Shown one piece after another: positions 1 through 10,940 of a DNA stretch of 64,000 nt. This stretch comes from Limnephilus marmoratus (lineage: Eukaryota > Arthropoda > Insecta > Trichoptera > Limnephilidae): NCBI GenBank assembly GCA_917880885.1, contig OU862924.1, forward strand, positions 29,554,465-29,618,464, in the 5' to 3' direction. The translations under genes were made by a program, and so were the position numbers. The notes beneath the pieces are model-generated. The model saw nothing but the letters and a program-made list of their open reading frames with translations. It was not told the DNA's origin and did no database searches. Position 1 is the first letter of the stretch, and each line of letters starts with the position of its first letter.

Positions 1-157
1 ACTGCACAGATCTCGTAATAAACACTCATAAGATCACCCACGTCTTATTATTATCTCTCCACCTCTAGTACTGAGATCACCATAAAATTCTACGTCCAGA
101 TCATCCTTGCGTAATTCACATTCACATACATACCGTCTCGAGACAAGAACAGCACTG

Positions 158-372
158 GTAAAAGACAGCAATGTAGAATCGAAACGTCTCTTGAAATGGC
201 TTCTGCCATTTTTGGTGACGAGATCTGAATAGCCAGGAAATTTCAACAATTTGGTTTCCCTTTTTTCTTTTCCCCGTTTCCTTTAGCCTCAAAACATACC
301 CCGATTAAGGATGCTATAATAGCTCTGGAGAGTTGGGAGCATTTGGGACTCTCGGGCTACATTCACATTAAT
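158..372 (+). repeat. SINE family A copy, degenerate
   Basis: Read on the plus strand it matches the body of the family seen best at 13238-14104 (there on the minus strand): a segment around 'aaatggcttctgccatttttggtga', then 'ctgaatagccagg', then the 'ttgggactc' tail. The tRNA-like head is absent. The short open frames in this part of the window are by-products of the repeat. Confidence 0.55.
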
Positions 373-690
373 AAAGAAAAAAACAGAGGTGCAATTCACA
401 CGCGGTAGAAGTGAAACCTTCAGAAAACTAAAGTAAAAAAGAGTGGGGAGGCTACGAAGCACCGCACAAAGAGGAGACCGATGCGCTACGAAACACTGCA
501 CAAAGAGGAGACCGATTATACTAAGTATCTCATTCTCTAGAGGCGAAATCCTACAGATGTATGTGTTTGTCTTTTTTGAGTGTCACTATTTTTCGTTTCA
601 TCGAGTTTTAAATGACAACGGTGCTAAAGAATTTTTAACTTGTGAATTTTAACCTTTTAAAATGAGCCGAAGGAAATGAAGAAAAAGTAG

Positions 691-726
691 GAAATGTAGG
701 AAATGTAGGAAATGTAGGAAATGTAG
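691..726. repeat. 10-bp tandem repeat (gaaatgtagg)
   Basis: About 3.5 tandem copies of a 10-bp unit lie in AT-rich sequence with no gene around them. Confidence 0.85.
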
Positions 727-870
727 AAAACTTCATTAAAAAATGTAACAAAAATGCGGTGTAAATAAAGTTTTTACAAAATTTTTTTTAGAGGTATACA
801 AATGAAAAAAACCATTAAAATATGTTATTGTCTATGATATTGGCTTTATTTAATAGATAATTTTATGCCA

Positions 871-1680
871 TTATTGTTTAAATATGATTTCGGGCATATG
901 AGCACCACGGCTAGCTCGAATGAAGCGCAATCGTGAAGTCCAATTTTCGGCAACTTTATCGAGCAACTGGGGCCATATTTATATCGGCAATAACACGGCG
1001 AATGTTGACTTCCAAATGGTTCCAATCTGATTTCGAGCATATGAGCGCCACGGCTAGTTCGAATGAAGCGCAATCGTGAAGTCCAATTTTCGGCAACTTT
1101 ATCGAGCAACTGGGGCCATATTTATATCGGCAATAACACGGCGAATGTTGACTTCCAAATGGTTCCAATCTGATTTCGGGCATATGAGCGCCACGACTAG
1201 CTCGAACGAAGCGCAATCGTGAAGTCCAATTTTCGGCAACTTTATCGAGCAACTGGGGCCATATTTATATCGGCAATAACACGGCGAATGTTGACTTCCA
1301 AATGGTTCCAATCTGATTTCGGGCATATGAGCGCCACGGCTAGCTCGAATGAAGCGCAATCGTGAAGTCCAATTTTCGGCAACTTTATCGAGCAATTGGG
1401 GCCATATTTATATCGGCAATAACACGGCGAATGTTGACTTCCAAATAGTTCAACGACTCTGGTTTATCAGCATAGACTAGTGACTTCACATAACCCCAAA
1501 GAAAGTAAAGTAATCTAATGGTGTGAGATCACACGATCGTGAGGCCAGTCCACAGGTCCATTACGTGAAATTATGCGCTCACCAAATGTTTCCCGCAATA
1601 AATTGATGGACGATTATGTCAACCGTAAAATGGACGTATAGTCCAGTCAATGAATGCTCCAAAAGGAGGTGTAGAGTGCG
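871..1680 (-). pseudogene. Mariner/Tc1-type transposase C-terminal remnant
   Basis: On the minus strand, broken frames read SINLLRETFGERIISRNGP, then DLTPLDYFLWGYVKSLVYAD, then LEVNIRRVIADI and VAENWTSRLRF, ending SRGAHMPEIIFKQ and a stop at 871-873. This is the typical C-terminal third of the mariner-like (DDD/E) transposases of insects; the DLTPLDYF segment carries the last acidic residue region. The N-terminal two thirds and the first catalytic residues are not present, and several frameshifts separate the pieces, so it is dead. Its last ~143 bp have been amplified in tandem (885-1449). No terminal inverted repeats were identified. Confidence 0.8.
885..1449. repeat. 143-bp tandem array derived from transposase 3' end
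   Basis: The 'gggcatatgagc' landmark recurs at about 891, 1034, 1177 and 1320, exactly 143 bp apart. Each unit encodes (minus strand, in different frames because 143 is not a multiple of 3) the segment from LEVNIRRVIADI to SRGAHMPEI of a mariner-like transposase. Units differ by only a few substitutions, so amplification is fairly recent relative to the decay of the gene. Three overlapping 87-98 codon open frames result from the array and are not genes. Confidence 0.9.
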
Positions 1681-1772
1681 TGAGCAGGGACCTAAGCGTT
1701 TCCTTCAGAAATTTGTTCAGGGTGCTTAGGGTGTGAACATACTAAAAGTCCTGACATCTAGGTGGTGAGCTA

Positions 1773-1800
1773 GGGGGGTGGGGGGGGGGGGGGGGGGGAG
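1773..1800. repeat. Poly-G tract
   Basis: A run of about 19 uninterrupted G, preceded by 'taggggggt'. It may be G-quadruplex forming or a sequencing/assembly weak point. Confidence 0.9.
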
Positions 1801-1980
1801 GTCCCAATTTTCGGATTTCTACTTATATCTCAAAAACGGTGCGTCACAGAAGAAAATTTTTTCAGAATAAGTTAGAGCACATAAAATTATCTACAACTTT
1901 TATTCTATACGTAATTTTCTAAATCTCAGCCGTTTTTGAGTTACACGCTCCACAAATGTAGATATTTTCGAAAAAAATCA

Positions 1981-3352
1981 TTAAGAGGGCATTACCAGAG
2001 AAAACCGGAAATACGTCATTTTCAAAAAAGATTTTAGACGTATTGACTCTTTTCCACAAAAAATTATAAATGGATTTCGAAAGATTGTTCTTTTATCTAG
2101 CATTCGTATGTAATAAATTTTGAGAATTTTTTAAAATTTTTAGTATAATAAGGTTATTCCATAGGTCGTTGGCAGATTTGTTAAATTTTCAAAAAAGTTT
2201 TTGTATTATACCACACCCATTTAAAATAATATAATCATGCAGTAAAATAAATCAATACATTATCTAGCAAACGTATGTTTTAGAATTTTAATTTACTTTC
2301 AATAAAATCATTAAAAAAAATGTACGTACATGTGTTTCTTGACGAAAATTGGTCCATTTGTGTATTTATTTGCGCACTTACAAACTAATATATTTCAGAT
2401 TTTTTTAACATTCTTATTAAATTTAGACATTATTGAAAAATAATAAATACTTATAATCAAAAAATAACTACAAAAAGTACACTATTTTAATAGTTTTATC
2501 ATCACGCCTTTCAGCATTTTTGGATGAAGGTGTAAATTAAAGCTAATTTGGATTGAAATAAATTCGATATTGAGTTATAATTTAAAAAAGCTGGTACGGA
2601 GAATAATTAATCTTTCTCATTGTAACCGCCCTGCACGATCGGAAGAACAACTTTCGACGAAAATCCACATTTCGTCGAAAGTTGTTCTTCCGATCGTGCA
2701 GGGCGGTTACAATGAGAAAGATTAATTATTCTCCGTACCAGCTTTTTTAAATTATAACTCAATATCGAATTTATTTCAATCCGAATTAGCTTTAATTTAT
2801 ACCTTCATCCAAAAATGCTGAAAGGCGTGATGATAAAACTATAAAAATGGTGTACTTTTTGTAGTTATTTTTTGATTATAAGTATTTATAATTTTTCAAT
2901 AATGTCTAAATTTAATAAGAATGTTAAAAAAATCTGAAATATATTAGTTTGTAAGTGCGCAAATAAATACACAAATGGACCAATTTTCGTCAAGAAACAC
3001 ATGTACGTACATATTTTTTAATGATTTTATTGAAACTAACATTAAAATTCTAATTCATAACTTTGCTAGATAATGTATTGATTTATTTTACTGCATGATT
3101 ACATTATTTGAAATGGGTGTGGTATAATACAAAAACTTTTTTGAAAATTTAACAAATCTGCCAACGACCTATGGAATAACCTTATTATACTAAAATTTAA
3201 AAAAAATTCTAAAAATTTATTACATAACTATGCTAGATAAAAGAACAATCTTTCGAAATCCATTTATAATTTTTTGTGGAAAAGAGTCAATACGTCTAAA
3301 AACTTTTTTGAAAATGACGTATTTCCGGCTTTCTCTGGTAATGCCCTCTTAA
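1981..3352. mobile_element. TTAA MITE, head-to-head palindromic dimer
   Basis: Left arm 1981-2662 and right arm 2670-3352 are near-perfect reverse complements around a 7-nt spacer (atccaca). Both outer ends read TTAAGAGGGCATTACCAG. The arm matches the distal part of the monomeric element at 50574-51294, whose other end is TTAAGAGCGTTTAACCAG; that proximal end is missing here. The TTAA at each end suggests TTAA-specific insertion, as in piggyBac-like and Kolobok elements. There is no coding capacity. The family is a non-autonomous element of uncertain superfamily. Confidence 0.85.
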
Positions 3353-4377
3353 AGAAGGAAATTTGTTGGCAAGAAATTGTAAAGAATTTAATTCCCTTTT
3401 ATATACATATGCAAATAAATCTCCAACCAGTAAATATTTACAGCAATTTTAGGTTTTTTCGTAAAATGTCGTCATTTTCAGAAAAAGCTGTTTGACGAAC
3501 CGAACCATGATTTTCAAAATAAATTTGCACAATTTGCAAGCGTTGTTCCAACGTCAGTCTATTCATGATAAAAAGGAATAACGTACTGACTACAAATCAG
3601 CCGTCAACTATCAGATTGAGAGTCCGTAGAAACAATGTTGGCAGTTTAAAAACCAAACCTCGAAAAAAACACTCTTTATAATCTATATCATAATGTAGGT
3701 ATGTACAAATAAATTGAAACGTAAATTTTAATCCGGAACCAACTAACTGCAAATATCATTACATCAAACGCTCACAACAACAGAGTAATCATTTTGATGG
3801 TCAGACATCCAATTATTTCTCTTCCCCTGTCCCCTGATAGTCGGCATAAACAAAGCCTGATTGGCCCGCTGATTGGCAGCGGCTGCCATCTGTGGTCCGC
3901 GGATGGCATTATTGACCGGACGTGATGACGTCAGAAGTCACAAAGTGGGGATGATATTCATCTGAATATCGGAATATTAATTTTTAATTAAATCTTCGTG
4001 GATATAGATAAACTAGGTTAATAAAATGGATGGTGAGCACCAGTAATTTGACAAAAAAGCTGTGTTATTTGGTAATATCTTTTTTGAAGTAAAACTTCTT
4101 TAGCCCCGTTGTGATTTGAAATTCGGATGAAATAGTCCACGACGCATTTCAGCACATGCGAAGCATTAACCTGCGCTCATTGGCCGCTTTGATTATGATG
4201 TCACTTTTCAAGGCTCATATTGGTTGAGATATGAAACTGAAATGAAGCATTACATTACCGACGAACCGTCAATCTGTGCTCATTGCTGCTTTGATTATGA
4301 CCTCACTTTTCAATACTCCTATTGGTTAAGATTTTTATGGTAAAGTTTCGCTTCTGCCGCGTGTGAACTGCGTCTAT
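3353..4377. other. Non-coding stretch with a tandem duplicated CCAAT-rich segment
   Basis: No gene is recognised. Two ~60-bp segments around 4172-4233 and 4272-4340 are diverged copies of each other and each carries ATTGG (inverted CCAAT) boxes and 'tttgattatga'. A perfect CRE-like tgacgtca is at about 3925. These could be remnants of a promoter or LTR; no transcript can be proposed. Confidence 0.4.
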
Positions 4378-4735
4378 TCATCTTTGAGGATGCTGTGCGA
4401 AGAGTCTGTTTTAGGAAAGGAAGGAGAGGAAGTTCTGGGAAGGAAAAAGGTACGAGGAGTGGGTCGGAATCTATGAGTCAGTTTGTTTTGGAGTGACAGA
4501 CGAATGAATCCATCCCTTCCCGAGCAAGGCGATGTTCCGAGAGAGCCTTGCGTAAGAGATCAAAAGGTCTCCTTCAACCCTCAACCAGTCTCTCCGGATC
4601 CGGCTTGTCACGCAGTTATACGTACGCCACCCAGACTCGGACAAACCTCACCCCATTAATCCGGACACCTCTGCTAAGTCACCAAACGTAGCGAACACTT
4701 GGGGTGACCTATGGCAGAGATGTTGGTTATCCAAA
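4378..4735 (-). repeat. Dispersed repeat family B copy
   Basis: On the minus strand it reads 'ggataaccaacatctctgccataggtcacccc', then the 'ggtgacttagcagaggtgtccgg' block and the 'ttcccagaac' block, matching the complete copy at 52300-52633. Confidence 0.7.
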
Positions 4736-4968
4736 AAATTATTTAAAGTTATCTAATAATAATGATAATAGCATATTTGCAGCATTCAAGGATACCGATT
4801 AGTAAGATACCAGTTTAAATATTAAAGATGATAAGCTTGCAAAAAAAAAATTTACCGATTTCAACACATGGTCACTCTACTATATTTACAATACAATGCA
4901 TTAGTTCCTACAGCTTAGTAGAGGCCCATTATGTGAGAAATATTGTAACAATATTGTCTTTCGATACT

Positions 4969-5403
4969 GGCTGAATTTAGTCTCACGCTCACCGTCAGCG
5001 CTCATAGATCAGCGCGTAGTTCGCCAGCGCTGAGGCTCAGCGTGGCTCGTTTCAGTATCGTACTGATCGCCTCACTGTACAGACGAAGACCAAAATCCTC
5101 AGGCGTACCTCATCGATAACTCGACCTGTATCCACTTCGCGGTTCGCCATGACTGTACACGCTGACGACGTCCGGTCCGCTCGACACTAGAACGCTCACT
5201 GAAAGCAGAGGCGCTCGTGCAATCGTCAGCGCCTACAGCTACGCGGCGCCGACGCGCGACGCGTACGGCCGCGTAGCCATCAGCGCTGACCACCTTGCGC
5301 GCAGATAGCTACGCGTCATTCAAATACGTTTCCTAGAAGTTCATATATCTCGACCATCAGCGCAGACGGTGCACGTGCGGTCAGCGTGAGACTAAATTCA
5401 GCC
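4969..5403. mobile_element. GC/CpG-rich MITE with ~27-bp terminal inverted repeats
   Basis: The left end GGCTGAATTTAGTCTCACGC is repeated as the reverse complement at the right end (to 5403). The interior is strikingly GC- and CpG-rich, with many 'cagcgc', 'gcgcg' and 'cgtc' steps against an AT-rich background. No clear target duplication was seen. A 64-codon minus-strand open frame is a composition artefact. Superfamily unknown. Confidence 0.75.
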
Positions 5404-5826
5404 TTATATTATTTTCCACTTTATAAAATTGTTAATCATGTTTAAGTGAGGTAAAATTTTTATTTAAATAAATGATACCTAAATGACACTTCAATGGAAT
5501 GAAAACTGTATTTTGCTGTTTAGAGCTAACTTATTTACTCTCTTTATAATATATGTGTGTTACTTTTAATAAATTGTGAAATTATTATCCCCGATACGGG
5601 CGAACCCTAGTGGGGTTAATAATAACATGCAAAAAAGGTTTTTAAATTGTGAAGAAGCAATAAATAAAGAATAACATGAAAAAACGATTAGCGTTATTAA
5701 AGTCTGATCAACTGATATTGCCGAAGCTCCAGGCAAGATAACATTGATTATTGCAAATATTTTATGAATTGCACCCGGAGCGTAGTATATTATTATTGTT
5801 TCTTTCTCCATTATTACTTTTATATT
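5404..5826. other. Non-coding AT-rich stretch
   Basis: Nothing recognisable was seen between the MITE and repeat family C. Confidence 0.5.
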
Positions 5827-6106
5827 AGGCAAAGTGCATATAGGCATATAATTTCACATTATTATTTATCTTTTTATACTTCTTTTTTATCATTTTTATT
5901 ATCACATCTTTTTTTATCTTTTTATATTACTTTTAATCTTTTTATAATATTATATCTACTCTGATTCATATCCTTTTTAATAAATATAAAATGTTATTTA
6001 CCTACCTCGGAACAGACTATGTCTAGTGTGGTGGGTAAAATAAAACTTTCTAAGTAAATGAAAAATAAATAAACGCCCGGGTTGCCGGCACTGAAACTGA
6101 ATCTTC
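5827..6106 (+). repeat. Dispersed repeat family C copy 1
   Basis: It shares about 280 bp with 39128-39412: 'ggcaaagtgcatata', a pyrimidine-rich 'tctttttatacttc' section, 'cctacctcggaacagactatgtctagt', and an end 'cccgggttgccggcactgaaactgaa'. Shorter related tails ('gtgtggtag' after 'cgggc') occur near 30545 and 35985. Class unknown; probably a SINE or a LINE 3' end. Confidence 0.75.
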
Positions 6107-6969
6107 AGAAGGCTTCTTAAACGGGTTGCAGTTCTTATTTTCTTTTCCTTTTATAAACGCTTTAATTTATAATCTCATGTTATCTTTAGCAGAATACTTC
6201 CTTGGGCTGCAGCTTTTATTTTTCAATTGTATTTTGTTACTGTAAGTATTTTCATACTGTTTACTAAGCACGTATGCATTGACATTGCAGGGAATAGAGA
6301 CTTTCAAAATATAGTTACTTTGTTAAAACAAAATGAGTCTTGAAATGTCGATCGCTCATTTGATTAGCCGGACAACTCCAAATAGGTACAAAGTTTTGTG
6401 ATAATGAGGAAAGCAATATTCGAATGCTCACCTTAAATGAAATATTATTTACACGTGTTTGTGTTTTACATATTAAATATGCTATAAAATGATATTTAGA
6501 GGCGTACCCACTTTTTCATGTAATGCATACTAAACTCAAATTATGATTTTTCGGAGATGTCTAATCAACCGGACGATCGATGTGCAATGAAGGAGGAAAC
6601 CTTATGTTTCCCTAACACAACTGGGAAAGTGATGGGGTCCCTTCCAATGCACTCGGAGTCACACAAGAGTCCCAACAGCTCCCCAGCGTCCGGTGAAAGT
6701 GCCTCCTTGACATTCCCAGATAGGGTGTGATGTGAGAAAAGGAAGGACAATGGGAAGAAGATTGTCTGAGTATTATTCACAAGTTCCTAATGAATTTTAT
6801 TTAAGGAGGCATTTCACCTTGAATTATTTAAAGATATCATTGCCCATTTCAATCAAATGACTCGAATGTATAGTCGGTATAATGCCGTAGAATGTGACGA
6901 TACAGAGATCTGTATAAACAGCCTTGTATATTTAATTAGTGACGAGTGCTAATTTAACCTACGAGCTAA
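6107..6969. other. Non-coding stretch
   Basis: No gene recognised. Around 6640-6700 'acacaagagtcccaacagctcc' resembles the tail of SINE family A, but the match is short. Confidence 0.4.
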
Positions 6970-7340
6970 TAAGGCATTTGACCTGAAAATTATGAATTTG
7001 CATTTTCAAAATTTGTTACGATGTATTTTCTTTCTTTATTTTTTCTCTTTCACTGTACTGTATACTTACTATGTTATATATTTAATTGCTGTTATATCTC
7101 TAGTAGCGTCTCCACCTAGTAACATCTAAACTTGGTATATATCAACCATACAATGCAAATAGAAGCATTTGACCGAAAAATTATATAATTGCATTATTAT
7201 AATTTATTATAAATATTTTCTTACTTTATGCTTTCTCTTTCACTGTACTGTATACTTACTATGTTATATATTTTATTGCTGTTATTTCTCTAGTAGCATC
7301 TCCACCTAGTAACAACCAACCTTGATACATACTTGCTGTT
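6970..7340. repeat. 190-bp direct tandem duplication
   Basis: 'ctctttcactgtactgtatac' at about 7045 recurs at about 7235, followed in both copies by 'ttactatgttatatattt', 'attgctgttat' and 'tctccacctagtaaca'. Two units of about 190 bp lie side by side. No coding sense was found. Confidence 0.8.
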
Positions 7341-7375
7341 AACGTTTTTAATTGTTAGTATGAGTGTTAGTATCG

Positions 7376-7660
7376 ACGCACATCCATTTATTGGATAACC
7401 AACACCTCTGCCATATGTCGCCCCAAGTGGTTCGATATGTTTGGTGACTTAGCAGGGGTGTCCGGTCCGGGTTCATGAGGTGATGTTTGTCCAGGTCTGC
7501 CCACCTGCCGTGTGGTGAGCAGGATTGAGAATGACTGTTTGAGGGAGGTCTTTTGTCCACTCGCCTTGCACGGCGGTTGGAGGGGTGGATTCATACATCC
7601 GTCACTCCTGGACAGACTAACCCCCAGATTCCCTCCCATCCTGTAAAAAAGTTAGGACTT
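7376..7660 (+). repeat. Dispersed repeat family B copy
   Basis: Contains the family B head 'ggataaccaacacctctgcc', 'aagtggttcg' and 'ggtgacttagcaggggtg', followed by 'ggtggattcatacatccg' and 'ccccagattccctccca'. Confidence 0.7.
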
Positions 7661-8239
7661 TACTGAAGAAGAAGTGGCTGTGTTGTTTTTTTTTAAATAA
7701 AGCACTCATTGAGAAATTAAATCCATCGGTTTTATTGCTGTTTTTAAAGTTACAAGTTTCCGACATATAACTTTTTCCCCACTCAACGGACAAAGGTTTA
7801 TTAATACTTTATGTTTTCTACGTAAGTTTTGTTAGAGAAGTGTTAATTTTCAGCTAGCGTGGGCTTTTTATAATAAAATAACTTTGTATATTGGGAAGTG
7901 AGGAAGTTCAAAAAATGATCACACAATCAGCGACATCTGAAATTACTGGCGCCATCTTTGGCCTAAATGAATGAACTTTTTGATAATAATGATCACCATT
8001 TATAATCCATAATTGGTTTGAAACTTAGCTAGAAAACTAAACTTAGCTAGAAAACCTCCGCACAGCATCCCCTTAGATGACATAGGTTATGAGGGAAATT
8101 ATTTTGTTCAGGGCCTTCCGTGTCGAGCTAATTTCAAATATTAAAAAAAACATTCCAATGGCAATTTCATAAATGTAATAATTGTTAACACTGTAATGTT
8201 TCAAAAAATAAATAAAGATCGTTGCGAAGTACCTGACTA

Positions 8240-8400
8240 ACCATACATTGTCACCAAACATGGCCAAAGCCATTTCAAGCAAAGTTTCGATGGTAAATGG
8301 GGACTTTCACCAGAGCAATAAGCCCTACCATGAAAGAGATAGATAGAAAAATATGTTGTGTTGTGTAATCGTAGTACGTATGAGTAACATTACTGATACT
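8240..8400 (-). repeat. SINE family A fragment
   Basis: 'gtcaccaaacatggccaaagccatttcaagcaaagtttcg' and 'tttcaccagagcaata' match the central body of family A. Tail and head are not visible. Confidence 0.55.
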
Positions 8401-8675
8401 CTGGCGAAGTTGGATATTTATTTCTGGATTAATAATATTGTACGAGTATAAAAAATATCCCAAAAATAAGTTTGATACTATATCTTTAATCTATTTCGGA
8501 TCGGTTTCTAAAATGATGAATGATGATGCATCGCTTATCAAATATTAACATCGACTAAGATAAACCTTTGGCGTGTAAATATTTATAGGCTGACATGTTT
8601 CCACACGATCGGATATTGATGTTGTTTTGATCCGCGACCGGATAAAACAGAACACCATAAAATTAATAATCTATC

Positions 8676-8708
8676 TATAAAAATCTATATCTATCTATCT
8701 ATCTATCT
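8676..8708. repeat. TATC/TCTA microsatellite
   Basis: A run of 'tctatctatctatc' abuts the 5' end of the Helitron-like element. Confidence 0.85.
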
Positions 8709-9115
8709 TCTATATAAATAAAAATGAATCGCCGAAATGTATGTACGCGCATAACTTCCGAACGACTGCACCAAATTGGATAGTTCTTTTTGTTGTGTGT
8801 TTGTTATTATCAGGATAAGGTTTGTATAAAACTATTGGTGAGCGCTGGCATTATGAAAATTGTATAAAAAATTTGCAGCAGGTGGCACGCGAGCTGTTTG
8901 AAAACTGAATGTATCGGGACTGAATGTATGGAATACGGGAGAGGGGAAGGGAACTCGGGTATGGGGTTCGCTGGACGGGGAAGGGATGGGAGTGGAATAG
9001 GGAGAGGGAAAGGAAGGGGAGGCGGAAGGGGAACGAGACGATTGGGATAGGACATGCAGGGAGAAACAGTTTCTTTATTAAATGGCATAGCAACGCATGC
9101 CGGGAACCAGCTAGT
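8709..9115 (+). mobile_element. Helitron-like non-autonomous element, copy 1
   Basis: The 5' end is TCTATATAAATAAAAATGAA and the 3' end is GCATGCCGGGAACCAGCTAG followed by T. Termini TC and CTAG|T fit canonical Helitron insertion. The middle is a purine-rich block (gggaagg, gagaggg) that gives accidental proline-rich open frames on the minus strand. Two more copies (14502-15240, 43129-43598) share both ends. No Rep/helicase gene is present. Confidence 0.7.
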
Positions 9116-9404
9116 ATACGCATAAAATGATAAAAATAAATTAAAACTAAACTAATAAATAAACTCGCATTGATCCCTCATTTGCCGCTCGTGCACCGGT
9201 GTGTCATGAGATTTTACACGCGATTTTGACCCTTATGTATAAAGAAAGTGTATGAAGAACACGGTCAGAATCGCTTGCATTATTTTTTAAATTATTTATT
9301 TTTCATTTTATTGTTTATGTTACATTATTTTTTGCTGGCCTTCCCTGGTAAACAAGAGGTTTTAAATAGTATGTATTTATATTATAATATTTCAATATTT
9401 TTTG

Positions 9405-9610
9405 TGATTAGGTACCGCACAAGAGTCCCAATTGCTACAAAATCTAAAACCTGAGACCATGGCATCCTCGATTGGTAATGTTGTGAGGCTGAACATATGG
9501 GGTAGAGGAAGGTGGAGAAAGTAACTGGCAATTCAAATCTTGTCATCAAACACGGTAAAAGCCATCTCATGCAACGTTTCGATTGAAAGTATCTTCCACT
9601 CTGGAACGTG
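9405..9610 (-). repeat. SINE family A copy
   Basis: Plus-strand 'accgcacaagagtcccaattgct', 'catcctcgattgg', 'tcatcaaacacggtaaaagccatctca' and 'tatcttccactctggaac' follow the family A order; the T-rich sequence before it corresponds to the A-rich tail on the minus strand. Confidence 0.7.
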
Positions 9611-9651
9611 TCGTAATTTGAGTGGCGGGAATGGGTACTGCCGCCCCGGGA

Positions 9652-9790
9652 ACAATTTATTGGATAATCCACACCTCTAGGGTAAATCAATCTAAGTGGT
9701 TCGTAACTTTTGGTGACTTAGCAGAGGTGTCCGGGTTCACGGGGTGATATTTGAGGCTTGGCGGTGGATTCCCCTGCCTACCAGCTGCGT
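9652..9790 (+). repeat. Dispersed repeat family B 5' part
   Basis: 'gaacaatttattggataatccacacctctagggtaaatca' and 'ggtgacttagcagaggtgtccgggttca' match family B. It is cut off about 140 bp in by LINE sequence. Confidence 0.65.
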
Positions 9791-9829
9791 AACAGGCTGA
9801 ATCGGGAGAGACCGGTTGAAGGATACCTT

Positions 9830-10013
9830 TTGATTTTGATTGATTACTCCATAAAAATTCATAGCTGTACGAATTCCAATGAATGTAGTGAGTGCCCCAG
9901 TTTAGAGCGCACTTCACAGATGAAGTACCTCGGCCTCACCATTGACCCATACCTCAATGGAACCTACACACCCAGACCATTGCAAATAAAATTAGAAAAA
10001 CAATACACTTCTT
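9830..10013 (+). pseudogene. LINE reverse transcriptase C-terminal remnant, part 1
   Basis: Reads SQMKYLGLTIDPYLN and, after a small frameshift, WNLHTQTIANKIRKTIHFF: the conserved segment just after the RT palm of jockey-like non-LTR retrotransposons. It runs into unrelated sequence at about 10014 and resumes at 10941, so an insertion (probable solo LTR) splits it. Confidence 0.75.
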
Positions 10014-10940
10014 CTTGTGGCGGTCACTTAACCCGCTCTGCGAAATTTACCGCTGCGCCACTGACCTCCATGGAATACGCTGGAAGATACGGCAAACCTA
10101 CCTGCAGCGAGTACCGTAACGTAGTAGAAATAATAATTCCGCCACTTACGCAAAAGAGCTAGAACATCTGGCTGTACCTTTCAAGTGCTCGCAGAAAGTT
10201 CGAGCGATTTCTCACCTTTGCGTGAATTCACCGCATTACCTACCGTGAGACTAATTACTCGCCACGAGTATATAAGCCGCGCTCGCTTGCTCGGAGTCAG
10301 TCAGTCAGTACTTTCCATTCATCGAACAAGGAACACAGTCCGAGCAGTGCAGTAACTCTTTACGTGCCTGCGCCGGGCACGGGCCCGCGCAGTCAACAGT
10401 GAACACCATTTATCCAGTGTGACCCAGGAACATTCCAGCACCTTCGAGGAACTTCACCAACTACCATCTCGACATGAGATGTCAGGCAATGCGCCAGCAA
10501 CCCAGTAGCCATCAACCGGCCTCCTGCAACGAGCAGCAACAGCACTCCTGCAACGAGCAGCAACCAGCACCTGGCAACGCGCCAGCAACAGCATCCTCAC
10601 CGCCTCTCAAGGTTCCTTCCTGTGTCACGTGTGTGCTCCGACCCACTGGACACACAGCCGCCAATACGTCGTCAACGCGACGATGGTCGACCGCCTGGAC
10701 CAAGGTCATTCTACACCGCCATGGTGTAGGGCAACACGCCGGCTTCCTGAAGACCAGTGATCTTCACCGCCGTAGTCTCCTGACCTTTCTTTTCACTCAT
10801 CACGCAGCAGCATCACTACTGTCACTCCGCTCCCGCTCCGCATCGACCTCCGCTACGTGTAGCTACAATAAAGACTGACTCATACATCGACTGCACGCCT
10901 TTCATTTCTCACGTCCCGTCTCTACCGATACGGACCGCTC
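10014..10940 (+). mobile_element. Probable solo LTR inserted in a LINE
   Basis: Begins near 'tgtggcggtcac' and contains a TATATAA box at 10269-10275 followed by an initiator-like 'gtcagtcagtcagt', then GC-rich sequence and an AATAAA signal at 10867-10872. This is the U3-R-U5 layout of an LTR, and GC content is well above the surroundings. It separates two consecutive parts of one LINE reading frame, which shows it is an insertion. Exact ends and target duplication were not resolved, and no internal gag/pol is attached. A 134-codon open frame inside (10474-10878) has no recognisable domain. Confidence 0.55.

Noticed and set aside
1979..3495. CRISPR or regulatory-dyad interpretation of the big inverted repeat
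   Set aside because: It is a single palindrome of a dispersed TTAA MITE with monomer copies elsewhere; no spaced short repeats.
5764..5964. 66-codon hydrophobic ORF, possible membrane peptide
   Set aside because: Mostly the pyrimidine-rich part of dispersed repeat C; composition alone gives Phe/Leu/Tyr codons.
10474..10878. 134-codon Gln/Ser-rich ORF
   Set aside because: Lies in the probable solo LTR between its TATA box and polyadenylation signal; no domain and no paralogue in the window.
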